In this document: positions 11,974 through 21,193 of the stretch, in pieces
How positions within the stretch are numbered: the first letter of the stretch is position 1
How the letters are laid out: the number at the start of each line of letters is the position of its first letter
Virus record (IMG/VR): IMGVR_UViG_3300032073_000146
Coordinates: 1-30,786 of that record
DNA length: 30,786 nt
Direction: 5' to 3' (one strand)
From: a virus
Position numbers and translations under genes: made by a program
The notes under the pieces: model-generated
The model's input: the letters and a program-made list of their open reading frames with translations, nothing else
Told to the model about the DNA's origin: nothing
Databases searched by the model: none

Positions 11974-12549
11974 ATGAAAAAACCTCTCTGCTTTATAGAC
12001 ATCGAAACGACAGGACTCAACTCTGCAATACATGAGATCATAGAGATCGCAATAATCAAGATCTGTCCGAAAGAAGGCACGTCCACTTATACGACAAAAA
12101 TACAGCCCGAGAATATACAGCATGCATCTCCGGAGGCTTTAGAGATAAACGGATATAGCCAAAAAGAATGGGAGCATGCACCTGCAGCTCAGTCTGTTGT
12201 ACACTATATCTCTGACATCTTGGCAGGCTCGATGCTCGTAGGACACAACGTACGATTTGACGAGGAGTTTATCGCGGAGCTCCTGCATCTTTACGGAGCA
12301 AAGAAACGGTACAGCCGGAGGATGATTGATACAATCACACTCGCACATGAACAGCTCCCAAGGCTGCACAGTCTCTCTATGGATTCGATCCGGGATTATT
12401 TCTTCTGGGATAAGAGCAGAGCGCATACTGCATATGTTGACGCAATGGACTGCATGCGATTGTACTATAAACTACTTCGAGCAAATTCATTTAAGCGCAC
12501 ATACTGGAGGATGAGAAACAGAGTCTTGTCTCTGCTATGGAGACGCTAG
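11974..12549 (+). CDS. DEDDh-family 3'-5' exonuclease (DnaQ-like)
   Basis: The 191-residue protein has the three exonuclease motifs: FIDIETTGL with D9 and E11, GHNVRFDEEF with D96, and AHTAYVDAMD with H151 and D156. It is therefore the DEDDh type, like the proofreading subunit of DNA polymerase III. It removes nucleotides from DNA or RNA 3' ends. The phage has no polymerase, so it may trim primers, process recombination ends or work with host replisome. AGGA precedes the ATG by six bases. It is a plus-strand gene divergent from the replication operon; its 3' end overlaps the holin-like gene by 15 bases. Confidence 0.92.
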   Translation: MKKPLCFIDIETTGLNSAIHEIIEIAIIKICPKEGTSTYTTKIQPENIQHASPEALEINGYSQKEWEHAPAAQSVVHYISDILAGSMLVGHNVRFDEEFIAELLHLYGAKKRYSRRMIDTITLAHEQLPRLHSLSMDSIRDYFFWDKSRAHTAYVDAMDCMRLYYKLLRANSFKRTYWRMRNRVLSLLWRR

Positions 12550-12903
12550 TTTCTCCTTGACCTGCTCTTTGATTCGGATCTCTTGTATCTGCTCTTTGAG
12601 TGGTTCGAGTATTGCAAAGAGTTTTCTCTGTCCCCTCTCGAGTGAGTCGATACGTCCAGAGAATCCCTCTACAAGTTGCTTCCGATCTTGATTGAGTCCT
12701 TCGATCACCTTCTCGAACTTCGCGCGGATTTCTGCTTCTTCAATCTTGCCCTCGTGCCTGAGCTCCTTCATCTCTGCTTTACTCTCTTCTCTGGTGCGAT
12801 CTAGGGCTTTGTTTGTCTGCATGTAGCTGTAAATCATCCATCCGAGGAAGGGACTATTTGTTGCAAGGTTTACCCAGAGATCATGATATGTTGACGGATC
12901 CAT
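12535..12903 (-). CDS. Holin-like protein with coiled-coil tail
   Basis: The 122-residue protein has one hydrophobic segment near the N-terminus (about residues 9-28, WVNLATNSPFLGWMIYSYM), then charged helix (NKALDRTREES) and a long coiled coil to the end. This resembles the BhlA/UviB type of small holin-like protein, where one membrane span is followed by a charged helix, but here the cytoplasmic tail is longer. It directly follows the lysin candidate (stop and start share TAATG) and is the last gene of the late operon. The function as holin rests on topology and context. Confidence 0.6.
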   Translation of the reverse strand: MDPSTYHDLWVNLATNSPFLGWMIYSYMQTNKALDRTREESKAEMKELRHEGKIEEAEIRAKFEKVIEGLNQDRKQLVEGFSGRIDSLERGQRKLFAILEPLKEQIQEIRIKEQVKEKLASP

Positions 12904-13508
12904 TATTCCAGCTCCTTAAAATCGATCTCAATCAGAGTATACGTAAATGTCTTGTATCCCTGACCGATCTGTAGTTTTGCGAGTGCGATAAGTCGAGCAA
13001 AGTCTGCGGGGTTTTGGATCACTTGACAACCATGTGAATAATACTGTGTAGAGGATACAATCTTTTTGTTGTGTGCTCTGTGTATATTGATTCCGTAGCC
13101 AGACTCCTCGTTAATATGGTCTGATCTATCATCTCTATTGTTATCTCTGTATACGGTTACTTCTCCTCCTCTCTGACACAAAGCTTCATATGAGCCTCTG
13201 TGCATGTCTAGCTTATACACTCCTCTGTACTGACCAGCCTTTAGGATTGCAACCCCTTTTTTATTGTCTGGATTGAGATGCTGCTCCATACTCGGATCTG
13301 TAGTGCAGACATATCTCTCTTCTATCCAATCAAAACCATTCTTGTAACAGACTCGGAACTCATCATCGAAGAGTCCGGGCCGTCTGCTTTTGCTACGCAA
13401 CCCGATCAGATTCAGATCGAAGTCTCCACTCTCAAACGTCTTGTATCCCATAGCTGAGACTTTGCGCAGGATAGGAGGAAGATTCAGTCCCCAGTTAATA
13501 AATTTCAT
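12903..13508 (-). CDS. L,D-transpeptidase-fold lysin candidate
   Basis: The 201-residue protein has NIHR with H143, followed 14 residues later by SHGC (158-161). This fits the YkuD catalytic signature H-x14-17-[ST]HG with nucleophile C161. YkuD-fold enzymes act on peptidoglycan stem peptides. In a phage at the end of the tail genes and directly before a holin-like gene, the likely role is an endolysin, cleaving or exchanging L,D-bonds. The C-terminal FTYTLIEIDF is typical of small phage proteins with this core. The start overlaps the tail gene by four bases. No amidase, muramidase or other lysin is present in the genome. Confidence 0.65.
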   Translation of the reverse strand: MKFINWGLNLPPILRKVSAMGYKTFESGDFDLNLIGLRSKSRRPGLFDDEFRVCYKNGFDWIEERYVCTTDPSMEQHLNPDNKKGVAILKAGQYRGVYKLDMHRGSYEALCQRGGEVTVYRDNNRDDRSDHINEESGYGINIHRAHNKKIVSSTQYYSHGCQVIQNPADFARLIALAKLQIGQGYKTFTYTLIEIDFKELE

Positions 13509-15277
13509 TGCGTTACTCTGATGTTATCGATCGGATTCTCTTGGTACATTATATCATATAGCCAGCTAGCCCCGTCGTATTGCTTCCCGACAATCTGTAC
13601 TGTTGAACTTGATAGTGATATATCGAGGTCTGTCAGCTCAATAACATCTCCGATCATCAGGTATCCGTAAGAAAATGCAGCTCTGTATGTGCAGACTTTT
13701 TCGGGTAGAGATTTGCGTCTCACATAATCAAGTCCGATCTTGATTGCTGTCTCTCTGTCGTGTACATAATCAAGAGCAATCGAAGAGCTCTGCACTCCGT
13801 ATCTCTGCTGTGAGATTATACAATATGGAGATACGATCTCATACGGAGCATTAACCCCCTCAAGTCTCTCTGCTCTGATCTGTATGATCCCTTTGTATTC
13901 GTTGCCTTCTACACTTGCACCATATCCCCAGCTATTTAATTGCACAGTCTGAGCAAAGCCCGAGGCATATTGTACAACAAGATCATTAACAATCTCCGAG
14001 TCTCTCGGAGTGACTGGAGTAATCCGCTCGAAGAGTGCGTCTGCGGTTATTATTGCTCTCGGATTGAGAAACAATTCTGTGTTACGATGATCGATCACAG
14101 GATAGATCCCTCTCGCACCTGTCGACAGAGTGACGGGTAAAAATGGAATGACATATTTCTGCAAGAATTCGTATGTCTTGATCGAGATGTCGTTGATATA
14201 TCCTGCAAATACATACTCGTTTAGCACAGGACGGACGGCTGCAAATGCTTCCTTATCGTAGTCGATCCGCAAAGACTCGAGAGCCCATGTAATCAAGTCT
14301 CCTCCTCTCTCAAGTGCGCCTCCGGAGAAGGGAGAGATCGATCCTCCTCCGTCAACCCATCTTACAAAATACTGCACACTGTTATTATTTGGATCAAAGT
14401 CGATCACTGTATTGTTAAAAAACACATACGCGAAGATCTCGCCCTTCTGTCCTACTCCATTATAAACCGTCTTGCCTGTTAATTTGTTGCCTCTGTTGTC
14501 TTGTACTGTGACTGTCGGAGCGTCTACAGTATGCCCTGCAATGATTAAAAATACATTCGGATTCGGGCCGACGAAGAAATCGACTGCTGCGACATATCCC
14601 GGAGTCGCTGCATAGTCTACTGCTGTGCCATCGATCCGATCTGTCTTGCCCGGAGATCCAATAACTGCAGGAACTGTCTTGCCCTGATGGTAATCATTTG
14701 CAAGCATTAATCCGTCTGTGTTTACAACGTCCTCGATCGGGCCGCCTCCGAGAAAAAACTCTCTTGAATATTGGAAGTTGTCGAAGAGGGTAAGATCTCC
14801 ATTTAGAGCTCTGAGCATGCTCGTATCATTGACATATATCTCGTTCTCGATTGAGAACTCTACGTATCCCTCGTCTGCATTTGGGTGTCCGTATACAGGC
14901 TCTCTGATCACTCCGCGAAAAAATGCGATCCGCTCCTCATATGTCTGCTCAGGTCTCCCTCTTTTGATCGTTACAAAATACATCGTGACGAGTGCATTAT
15001 CAATACCTACTCCGAGCATTTGTTTTCCAGCAACATTAAACGGGAATACCAAACCCATAGACATAGAGTTACTCGATAGTTTTATCTGTCCGATCTCGAG
15101 GAGCTCCTGTCGAAAGTCGGGATCGCTCAGTCTACCCTCATAAAAAGTCTGTCCTCCTCCGTTATTGTCTAGCTCAATTGGGAAGGAGGAGAACTTGTAT
15201 ATCGTGCCTTTGATGTCGACCTCTGCAAGGAAGCAGATCTCCGTCTCGAGGAAGTCGATCACAGGATAGACTCTCAT
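13505..15277 (-). CDS. Tail-tip/baseplate-type protein
   Basis: The 590-residue protein is beta-rich throughout, with no coiled coil. Sequence stretches such as RIAFFRGVIREP and VYGHPNADEGYVEF, and a C-terminal part with TDLDISLSSSTVQIVGKQYD, suggest a hub or tail-tip protein that begins the baseplate. It follows the large 1088-residue tail protein and precedes the lysin, the typical place for a tail-tip component. The start overlaps the previous gene as ATGA. Family not certain; it could also be a central fibre component. Confidence 0.7.
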   Translation of the reverse strand: MRVYPVIDFLETEICFLAEVDIKGTIYKFSSFPIELDNNGGGQTFYEGRLSDPDFRQELLEIGQIKLSSNSMSMGLVFPFNVAGKQMLGVGIDNALVTMYFVTIKRGRPEQTYEERIAFFRGVIREPVYGHPNADEGYVEFSIENEIYVNDTSMLRALNGDLTLFDNFQYSREFFLGGGPIEDVVNTDGLMLANDYHQGKTVPAVIGSPGKTDRIDGTAVDYAATPGYVAAVDFFVGPNPNVFLIIAGHTVDAPTVTVQDNRGNKLTGKTVYNGVGQKGEIFAYVFFNNTVIDFDPNNNSVQYFVRWVDGGGSISPFSGGALERGGDLITWALESLRIDYDKEAFAAVRPVLNEYVFAGYINDISIKTYEFLQKYVIPFLPVTLSTGARGIYPVIDHRNTELFLNPRAIITADALFERITPVTPRDSEIVNDLVVQYASGFAQTVQLNSWGYGASVEGNEYKGIIQIRAERLEGVNAPYEIVSPYCIISQQRYGVQSSSIALDYVHDRETAIKIGLDYVRRKSLPEKVCTYRAAFSYGYLMIGDVIELTDLDISLSSSTVQIVGKQYDGASWLYDIMYQENPIDNIRVTQ

Positions 15278-18200
15278 ATGACCTCCTGCAGAGTGAGTGT
15301 TGCGACTCTGGTTAGCTCTCCGGATACATTGACATTCTCATCTCCGAGGATGTTTTCGACTTGTACCTCTCCGGTTAGCATGACAAGAGCCTGCTCGTAC
15401 TCTCTCAAGAGCTCTCTGTAGTCTGAGTTCTGCACGATCAGAGGAATATATACGATCGGAGTCTTTGCGCCCTGTAGATAATCGAGCAATCCCTGCAGCA
15501 GATCGGGTACATCGTTCGCGATTGCAATGGGCTCTCCTGATGAAACATTTGCAATCCAATAGTCGGGATCTGGATTGTTGCCCTGTAGATCTGTTATGTC
15601 GATCCCTTCTGTCCATGCGATCCGGAACGTCCTGCGAGACGGTCGATAGTTGCGTGAGTACATAACCCCGGACTGAGTCTCTGTGCTCTCTGTACCCGAG
15701 TCGATACTGATCGTTCTCCCTCGTTGGTACTGCTTCCCCGGAATCAACACAGAGCCGATACTCATAAGTCCAATCCGTACATCGTTCTCGAGTGTGTCCT
15801 GTGCGATCACTCGCAATCCGAGAGCCTCTACTCTTTGACCGTTGAGATTTACGAGAAGCGTCATGTTGTTAGGTATCAACTCAATCGCTGTATTTGTTAT
15901 CCCGGAGATTGTGACTGCATCATCCAATAGGAGGACAGCCTGCTTTGTCGTTGTTGCTGTGCCTCCGAAGACTCCTTCTGAGTTACTAACGACAGTTCGC
16001 CATGCGTAATTCTCTCCTGTGCCCTGTATCCTGACTCTCCATCCTGCGCATTCATTGTATCTAAAATAGGGCTTATTGGATGCAGAAGTCTCTCCTCTCA
16101 CAGTTCTACCGGCTACGTTACATTTTGAGTTAATCGCTGTTTTAAAGGTGTCCAGTACAGACCACGTACCAGAGCTGTAGTACTCAAGTTTTGCGTCTCT
16201 GAAGTTATACCCGGAGAGATGGATTCCAACAATATCATTAGGGAGGCTCTCGTCTACATGTATTGTTACGTCTGAGTCTAACTTTACAGCAATAAACTGC
16301 TCCGGAACATTCCCAGAACCAACAGCAACACTCTTCCAATAAACCCGAGGAGTCGGAGATACTGCATACAGTGTATTATTAATCGTGAATTGACTGTCCG
16401 GAGTTATCGTGTACTCGTCCCCTCTGTATGTCTGTCCGTCTCCTGTCGAGATAGATACATTGTCTGCAACATATGCGAATCTTTCGATCGTTGGATATGC
16501 TCTGTGCATGAGGTCGTCAGGATTGGAGAAGGTGTGCAATTGCTGCGAGATTTGGAAGCCCTGCGCAAAAGAGATCGAGCTCCATACAGTCTCGAATGTC
16601 CCGCCTGTAGTCTGTAGGTTACCCCACTTGATTCTCTGCTGAGAACTTCCTCCGCCTCCTCCGTCTGTCAGAGAAGAACTTGTCCCTGCGTCAACCCATG
16701 CACGAGTGTTACCGTCTGCGTCTACATCTCGATAGTATACAGATATTGTATCGTTCGATATGCATACAAGAAGCTCTACTGTATTTAGAGATAGAGATCC
16801 GATTGTGATCAGGTCTGCACTGCCATTCATGTCTCGGACTTTGATCGTAGTCGGAGAGACTCTTACCTCTGCTTCGTAGTCTTCTGTCGTATCGTCGATC
16901 TTGAGATTAATCCCTCGGAATGTGTTTATTGTGTTGCCTCCTACCATCGAAGAGATCCGAGCATGCACAATCAATCCCTTCCCGATAATGTCTGCTGTCG
17001 GTAGACCGATCAGAGTAGGAGTTACAGTAAAGTATTCTTGGTTTTGTATGAATACTCCCTCAGAATGTAAAGCCTCTCCGCCCGATATGGCTGTCTTTGT
17101 TACTCCTGTAAAATTCGAAAATAGATCCACAGCAGGATAATTATATCCGTATGCTAGTCTATTCCATTCGCTGTTCGAGCTGTTTTCTTGGATAGCAGGA
17201 GGAAGAGTTACAGAGCTGTATCCGCCCATTGACAGCATACATATACTTCTGTTTGTGGCAGTTGATACAGGTTCGCACAATATGACAGTCTTGCCTGCCC
17301 ACGAGAGAGCATAACTATTCTCGATCATGCTGTTGTTATCTCCTGTTCTGAGTGCTCTCCCTGCTCCGTTTATGTCTGCACCCATAACTCGCCACTGTAT
17401 CGCATCCTCTGACCATGAGATCCGATACTCTCCGCCTCCTGCGCTATTTCTGGCGAGTACATGATGAGAGGCTCCCTCGTCTGTCCAGATCGACAGGTCT
17501 CCGTCTGTCATGACATCATTTGTCCCGGAGCAGGTTGCTCCTGCGATCTCAATAAGTGCTCCTGCTGTCCTGAGTGTGTGTACACTTGTAAAGGCAGAGG
17601 GAAGAGTCATATAGCTAGGTTTCTTGTCTCCATAAAAACCAAATCGAAAGATTCCCTTGTTCGCATACAGGTCGATACTGTGAAAAGAATGATCATCGAT
17701 CTGATCTGCTGTGGTGATCTGCACAAAAGATCCTCCGAGATCGGAAGAGGCATATTGTATAACCCTGTTTCTTTTTGTTGCGCCTGTATTGTTCCATAGG
17801 GATTCTATCAACAATAAGACGACACCATTTGTCTGTGCAAGTCTTACTCTTTTTATGTTGTGCGTGTCTCCAACCAAAAGACCAACAGGAAGAGAATCAG
17901 CTAAGGCTTTTTTCGCTCTGAGTGTCCACGTGCTCCCATTTTGCGAAGTGTATGTTCTCAAGTTTACCGATGTAGTAGAGCCTGCTAGATGACACAGCAA
18001 ATAACTCCCATCAGGTAAAATACACATATCTGACAATAGATTGTAATTTGTAGTTAATGACGTATCCGAAAAGACTGTCGTATCTGTTATCGTCCCGTTT
18101 ACCTGTAATTTAGAAACAACACAAAGCTTAGACACAGCAGTACGTTTCTGATGAGAGATCAATAGATTATTGCTCAGTGTATTTAGTCCTGCAGGGAACT

Positions 18201-18540
18201 GATAATTTGTTGCTGTTGTATCCGAAAACTTTATATTTTGGAATCTCGAAAGAGCATTCTGCGGATCTCGTCCGTATGTTGTACTTGTCTGATTGTCTGT
18301 GAATACAAACCCTGCTGTATATCCTGCGTACCCTGCTCTCTGTGTCTTGATTGTCAAAGACGAAGAGCCACTCTGTGCTCCCTTTGCAACAATCTGCATA
18401 GGACTATTTTGAGATGGAATAGGGTCGCCGGCTCTCTCGTCTGCTGTTGTAAAAGTGCTCTGTGCTGTCCATACGTTATTTATCCCTACCGACAAAGGGA
18501 CAAGAAACCCTCTTAGATATGGTGGTGTAACATTCGCCAT
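15274..18540 (-). CDS. Large distal tail/receptor-interacting protein
   Basis: The 1088-residue protein is beta-rich. From about residue 100 to 450 there are repeated blade-like elements (for example SDMCILPDGSYLLCHLAG and YRISWSEDAIQWRVMG) that resemble beta-propeller or BNR-type repeats. A middle lectin-like segment (about 480-680) and a C-terminal part with strand and Ig-like elements follow. The size and position directly after the tape measure point to a tail-tip protein that contacts the host, perhaps glycan-binding. TAATG overlaps the tape measure stop. No catalytic motif is clear. Confidence 0.7.
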   Translation of the reverse strand: MANVTPPYLRGFLVPLSVGINNVWTAQSTFTTADERAGDPIPSQNSPMQIVAKGAQSGSSSLTIKTQRAGYAGYTAGFVFTDNQTSTTYGRDPQNALSRFQNIKFSDTTATNYQFPAGLNTLSNNLLISHQKRTAVSKLCVVSKLQVNGTITDTTVFSDTSLTTNYNLLSDMCILPDGSYLLCHLAGSTTSVNLRTYTSQNGSTWTLRAKKALADSLPVGLLVGDTHNIKRVRLAQTNGVVLLLIESLWNNTGATKRNRVIQYASSDLGGSFVQITTADQIDDHSFHSIDLYANKGIFRFGFYGDKKPSYMTLPSAFTSVHTLRTAGALIEIAGATCSGTNDVMTDGDLSIWTDEGASHHVLARNSAGGGEYRISWSEDAIQWRVMGADINGAGRALRTGDNNSMIENSYALSWAGKTVILCEPVSTATNRSICMLSMGGYSSVTLPPAIQENSSNSEWNRLAYGYNYPAVDLFSNFTGVTKTAISGGEALHSEGVFIQNQEYFTVTPTLIGLPTADIIGKGLIVHARISSMVGGNTINTFRGINLKIDDTTEDYEAEVRVSPTTIKVRDMNGSADLITIGSLSLNTVELLVCISNDTISVYYRDVDADGNTRAWVDAGTSSSLTDGGGGGSSQQRIKWGNLQTTGGTFETVWSSISFAQGFQISQQLHTFSNPDDLMHRAYPTIERFAYVADNVSISTGDGQTYRGDEYTITPDSQFTINNTLYAVSPTPRVYWKSVAVGSGNVPEQFIAVKLDSDVTIHVDESLPNDIVGIHLSGYNFRDAKLEYYSSGTWSVLDTFKTAINSKCNVAGRTVRGETSASNKPYFRYNECAGWRVRIQGTGENYAWRTVVSNSEGVFGGTATTTKQAVLLLDDAVTISGITNTAIELIPNNMTLLVNLNGQRVEALGLRVIAQDTLENDVRIGLMSIGSVLIPGKQYQRGRTISIDSGTESTETQSGVMYSRNYRPSRRTFRIAWTEGIDITDLQGNNPDPDYWIANVSSGEPIAIANDVPDLLQGLLDYLQGAKTPIVYIPLIVQNSDYRELLREYEQALVMLTGEVQVENILGDENVNVSGELTRVATLTLQEVI

Positions 18541-20624
18541 TAGTAACCCCTCCGAGCGGATCTGCTCGATATGCCTGCTCTATTTCTGTCCGTCATAAAT
18601 CTATCAAAATGCTTATACGGATTCGTAACTATAACCTCTGGAGAGCCTCCCGTCTGACCGTTCTGTAGTCGATTGACTCCCTGCTGTCCTCCGAGATTGT
18701 TTACTGTTGCTCTGTCTAGTACAGCCTCTCCGGACTTGACGATTGCGATACTCTCGTCTGGTGTCATACCCCCCATATGGAACTCGGGAGGAGATTGCGC
18801 GAGTACAGATGCTGTCTGTGCTGCACCTGCTGCGACTGCTCCTGCAATCATTACTCCGTTGAGTGGAGGAGGGTATGCACTTGCTGCGGTTATACCCTTT
18901 GCAACATTAAACACAATTTCTCCGAGAGCTGCTACTCTCTGCATCTCAAAAAGAGAACGAACAAGATTTGCATTCTCAATCCCTGCTGTTTTTGATAATG
19001 TGCCGATTGTTTCAACTGTATTTTTGAAGATCCCCATTGTGAGATCTCCAAGCTCTCCGATAGCGTTAGCCTCGTCTCTTATTGTGTTCATTTTTTCTTG
19101 AGCAGTCTTTGCAATTCGATCTTTCTTTTTCTGATCTAACTCTGTCTCAAGTTCGTCTAGCTCAATCAGTGCTTCTTGCTCTGTGAGAGATTGCAATGTT
19201 TTGAGCTCTGCGATTGTCTCGATTGCCTGCTCTTCTGCGAGTGATAACTGCAGTTTCTCCTCTTCTGTCTTTGCTGTGAGCTGCATTAATAGCAGTCTTG
19301 ATTCAAGCTGTTTTATCTGTCCGTCTAGTGCATCAGTCTGCTCTTTTGCGCGTATAGAGATCTGCTCATCCATCGGAATAACAGATATCATTATGTCTTT
19401 GCTCTTTTGTCTTGCTGCTGTTGCCTGCTCTGTAAAGGAGAGGATCGCATCGTTATTCCCCTTGATCCTTTCCTGCAGAGACGCCTGTGCTTCTTGGGCT
19501 CTGTTGATTCTGTGCTGTGCTTTGACTAGCTTTTCTTTTGCGTCAAAAGATGCAGAGATTTGCTGTGTAAATTTGAACTCCTCCATATTGCTATTTTGTA
19601 TTGCTTTTGTCAGAGTGCTTTGTGATTCGTCTATCTCTTTGTATTGTTTCGAGATCTCTTTGAGTCTGTGCTCTGCCTTCTCCTTCTCAACTGTATCCGC
19701 TTGGCTATTTCTCAAGATTGCAAAGAGGAGAAACTTCTCCTCTGTGAGTGCTTCTCTCTTCTTTTTCAGATCGTTGATACTGTCCTGAGCTGTCTTTCTT
19801 GCTGCTCTTTGTGTATCATGCACTTCATTTATTGTATCTCTTTCTTCCCTTCTCAGTTTATTGAGATCAAATTGTCTCTTTGTTATTTGTCCTGTAGCAA
19901 GGAGGATCTCTTGATTTATCTCAAAAGTTGTCCGTCGCTCTTCTCGGATAGATCGTGCTAAGTCTACACGTTGGGATTGTTCGAATTGCTGTGCTGACTT
20001 TGTCGCTTTGTCGATCTCTACAGATAACTCTTCGAAGCCCTCCAACTGCTTTTTCGTAGCCTTTAAACTCTCTCGAGATGCTTTTGTCATGAGTTGATAT
20101 GCTGCTGTCCCTGCAACGACTGCGGCAGTTAGTGCCATTGTCGCAGGGCCGCCTTTGATCGCCTGCTCTGCTGCGGTTGCGAGTCCGTCTGCCATGTCGA
20201 GAGCCTGCTTTGCTCCTTCGTCTAGTCCCGGAATAAGTTTATCTACTGCGAGAGTTGCTGCTCCCATAGATGTACCGATCGCCTCTGCTCCTTCTTCGAG
20301 CATCCCTGTCGAACTTGCTGCATCTTCAAAGGATACTTTGATCTCGTCTGCTGCTGCTGATGCCTTCTGCGCTGCATGATCAAAAGACGCTCCGACTTTT
20401 TTGCTGCTCTGCTCATACGCTGCACTCGTTGCCTTTGCTGCTTTCTTGCTTTCTTCTGCTGCCTTCTTGGCTGCCTTCTGGGCCTTGTTGAACTCAGAAG
20501 ACAGGGCTCTCGTCATAGCCTGCGCTTCTTTCTTGGTCATGTTCGGGATGTTCTCAAGAGACTGCTGTAGCTGCTTGAGATTTGCCTTCATCGTGATCTC
20601 AATTGTCTTGTTTACGTCTGCCAT
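18540..20624 (-). CDS. Tape measure protein
   Basis: The 694-residue protein is long, helical and Lys/Glu/Ala/Gln-rich. Coiled-coil segments lie at about 1-80 and 195-520, a hydrophobic Ala/Gly stretch at about 570-620 (TAASAYPPPLNGVMIAGAVA), and a short basic C-terminus. This is the classical tape measure layout, fixing tail length; by the usual 0.15 nm per residue it predicts a tail of about 100 nm. It follows the frameshifted chaperone pair and a gp10-like gene, and precedes the tail-tip genes. The start is three bases after the previous gene. Confidence 0.92.
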   Translation of the reverse strand: MADVNKTIEITMKANLKQLQQSLENIPNMTKKEAQAMTRALSSEFNKAQKAAKKAAEESKKAAKATSAAYEQSSKKVGASFDHAAQKASAAADEIKVSFEDAASSTGMLEEGAEAIGTSMGAATLAVDKLIPGLDEGAKQALDMADGLATAAEQAIKGGPATMALTAAVVAGTAAYQLMTKASRESLKATKKQLEGFEELSVEIDKATKSAQQFEQSQRVDLARSIREERRTTFEINQEILLATGQITKRQFDLNKLRREERDTINEVHDTQRAARKTAQDSINDLKKKREALTEEKFLLFAILRNSQADTVEKEKAEHRLKEISKQYKEIDESQSTLTKAIQNSNMEEFKFTQQISASFDAKEKLVKAQHRINRAQEAQASLQERIKGNNDAILSFTEQATAARQKSKDIMISVIPMDEQISIRAKEQTDALDGQIKQLESRLLLMQLTAKTEEEKLQLSLAEEQAIETIAELKTLQSLTEQEALIELDELETELDQKKKDRIAKTAQEKMNTIRDEANAIGELGDLTMGIFKNTVETIGTLSKTAGIENANLVRSLFEMQRVAALGEIVFNVAKGITAASAYPPPLNGVMIAGAVAAGAAQTASVLAQSPPEFHMGGMTPDESIAIVKSGEAVLDRATVNNLGGQQGVNRLQNGQTGGSPEVIVTNPYKHFDRFMTDRNRAGISSRSARRGY

Positions 20625-20626
20625 GA

Positions 20627-21193
20627 TTAGCCCTTCTTTGATTGATTGATAAGTTCTTTTGCAAGTTCTCGAACAAGCTTATTCCCTGCTTTCTTCATCG
20701 GCTTCCACAACAGCTCATTACTCGTCCGGGTATTGTACGAAAGATCATTCGTTGTATATCGTCCTGTCCTGATAGCCCATGCATACGGAGACGTATTGCG
20801 TACAAAAGCAATGATATCCTCTCCGTCTATCATTATACCTCTCTCAAGTTTATTCTTTGAGTCTTGACTCTTTGGAGAGATCTTTGCTTTCTTATCACTT
20901 TTAAATCTGCCTTTATTATCTAAGGACTTAACAATTGCAGCAGCGTCTTTTTTTGTTTTGCCTGAAGAGTTAGCAATAGCGAAAAATGTCGCTTCTTTCT
21001 TTTGTTCTGCACTCTTCGGAGGCTCAACTCTGACGGGCCACTCTTGATATGCTTCTTTGTAGATCTCCTCTACTGCATCAGACATCGTCCTTTTTATGAT
21101 CGGATTCGCATCTAGTAGATTATTGACAAGACGCTCCAACTCGTCAGAGACTCCGACTGCTGCATTTCCTTGCTTATAAAAAACCTTAGCCAT
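20627..21193 (-). CDS. HK97 gp10-like tail/neck protein
   Basis: The 188-residue basic protein starts MAKVFYKQGN after GGGAGAGATATAAAG. It has a helical N-terminus (about 15-45) and the segment DIIAFVRNTSPYAWAIRTGR near the end, resembling the HK97 gp10 family (head-tail or tail completion proteins). The position between the tail chaperones and tape measure is unusual for that family, which normally precedes the tail tube. It overlaps the end of the frameshifted chaperone product by eight bases. The frame is open further upstream but lacks a ribosome site. Confidence 0.65.
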   Translation of the reverse strand: MAKVFYKQGNAAVGVSDELERLVNNLLDANPIIKRTMSDAVEEIYKEAYQEWPVRVEPPKSAEQKKEATFFAIANSSGKTKKDAAAIVKSLDNKGRFKSDKKAKISPKSQDSKNKLERGIMIDGEDIIAFVRNTSPYAWAIRTGRYTTNDLSYNTRTSNELLWKPMKKAGNKLVRELAKELINQSKKG

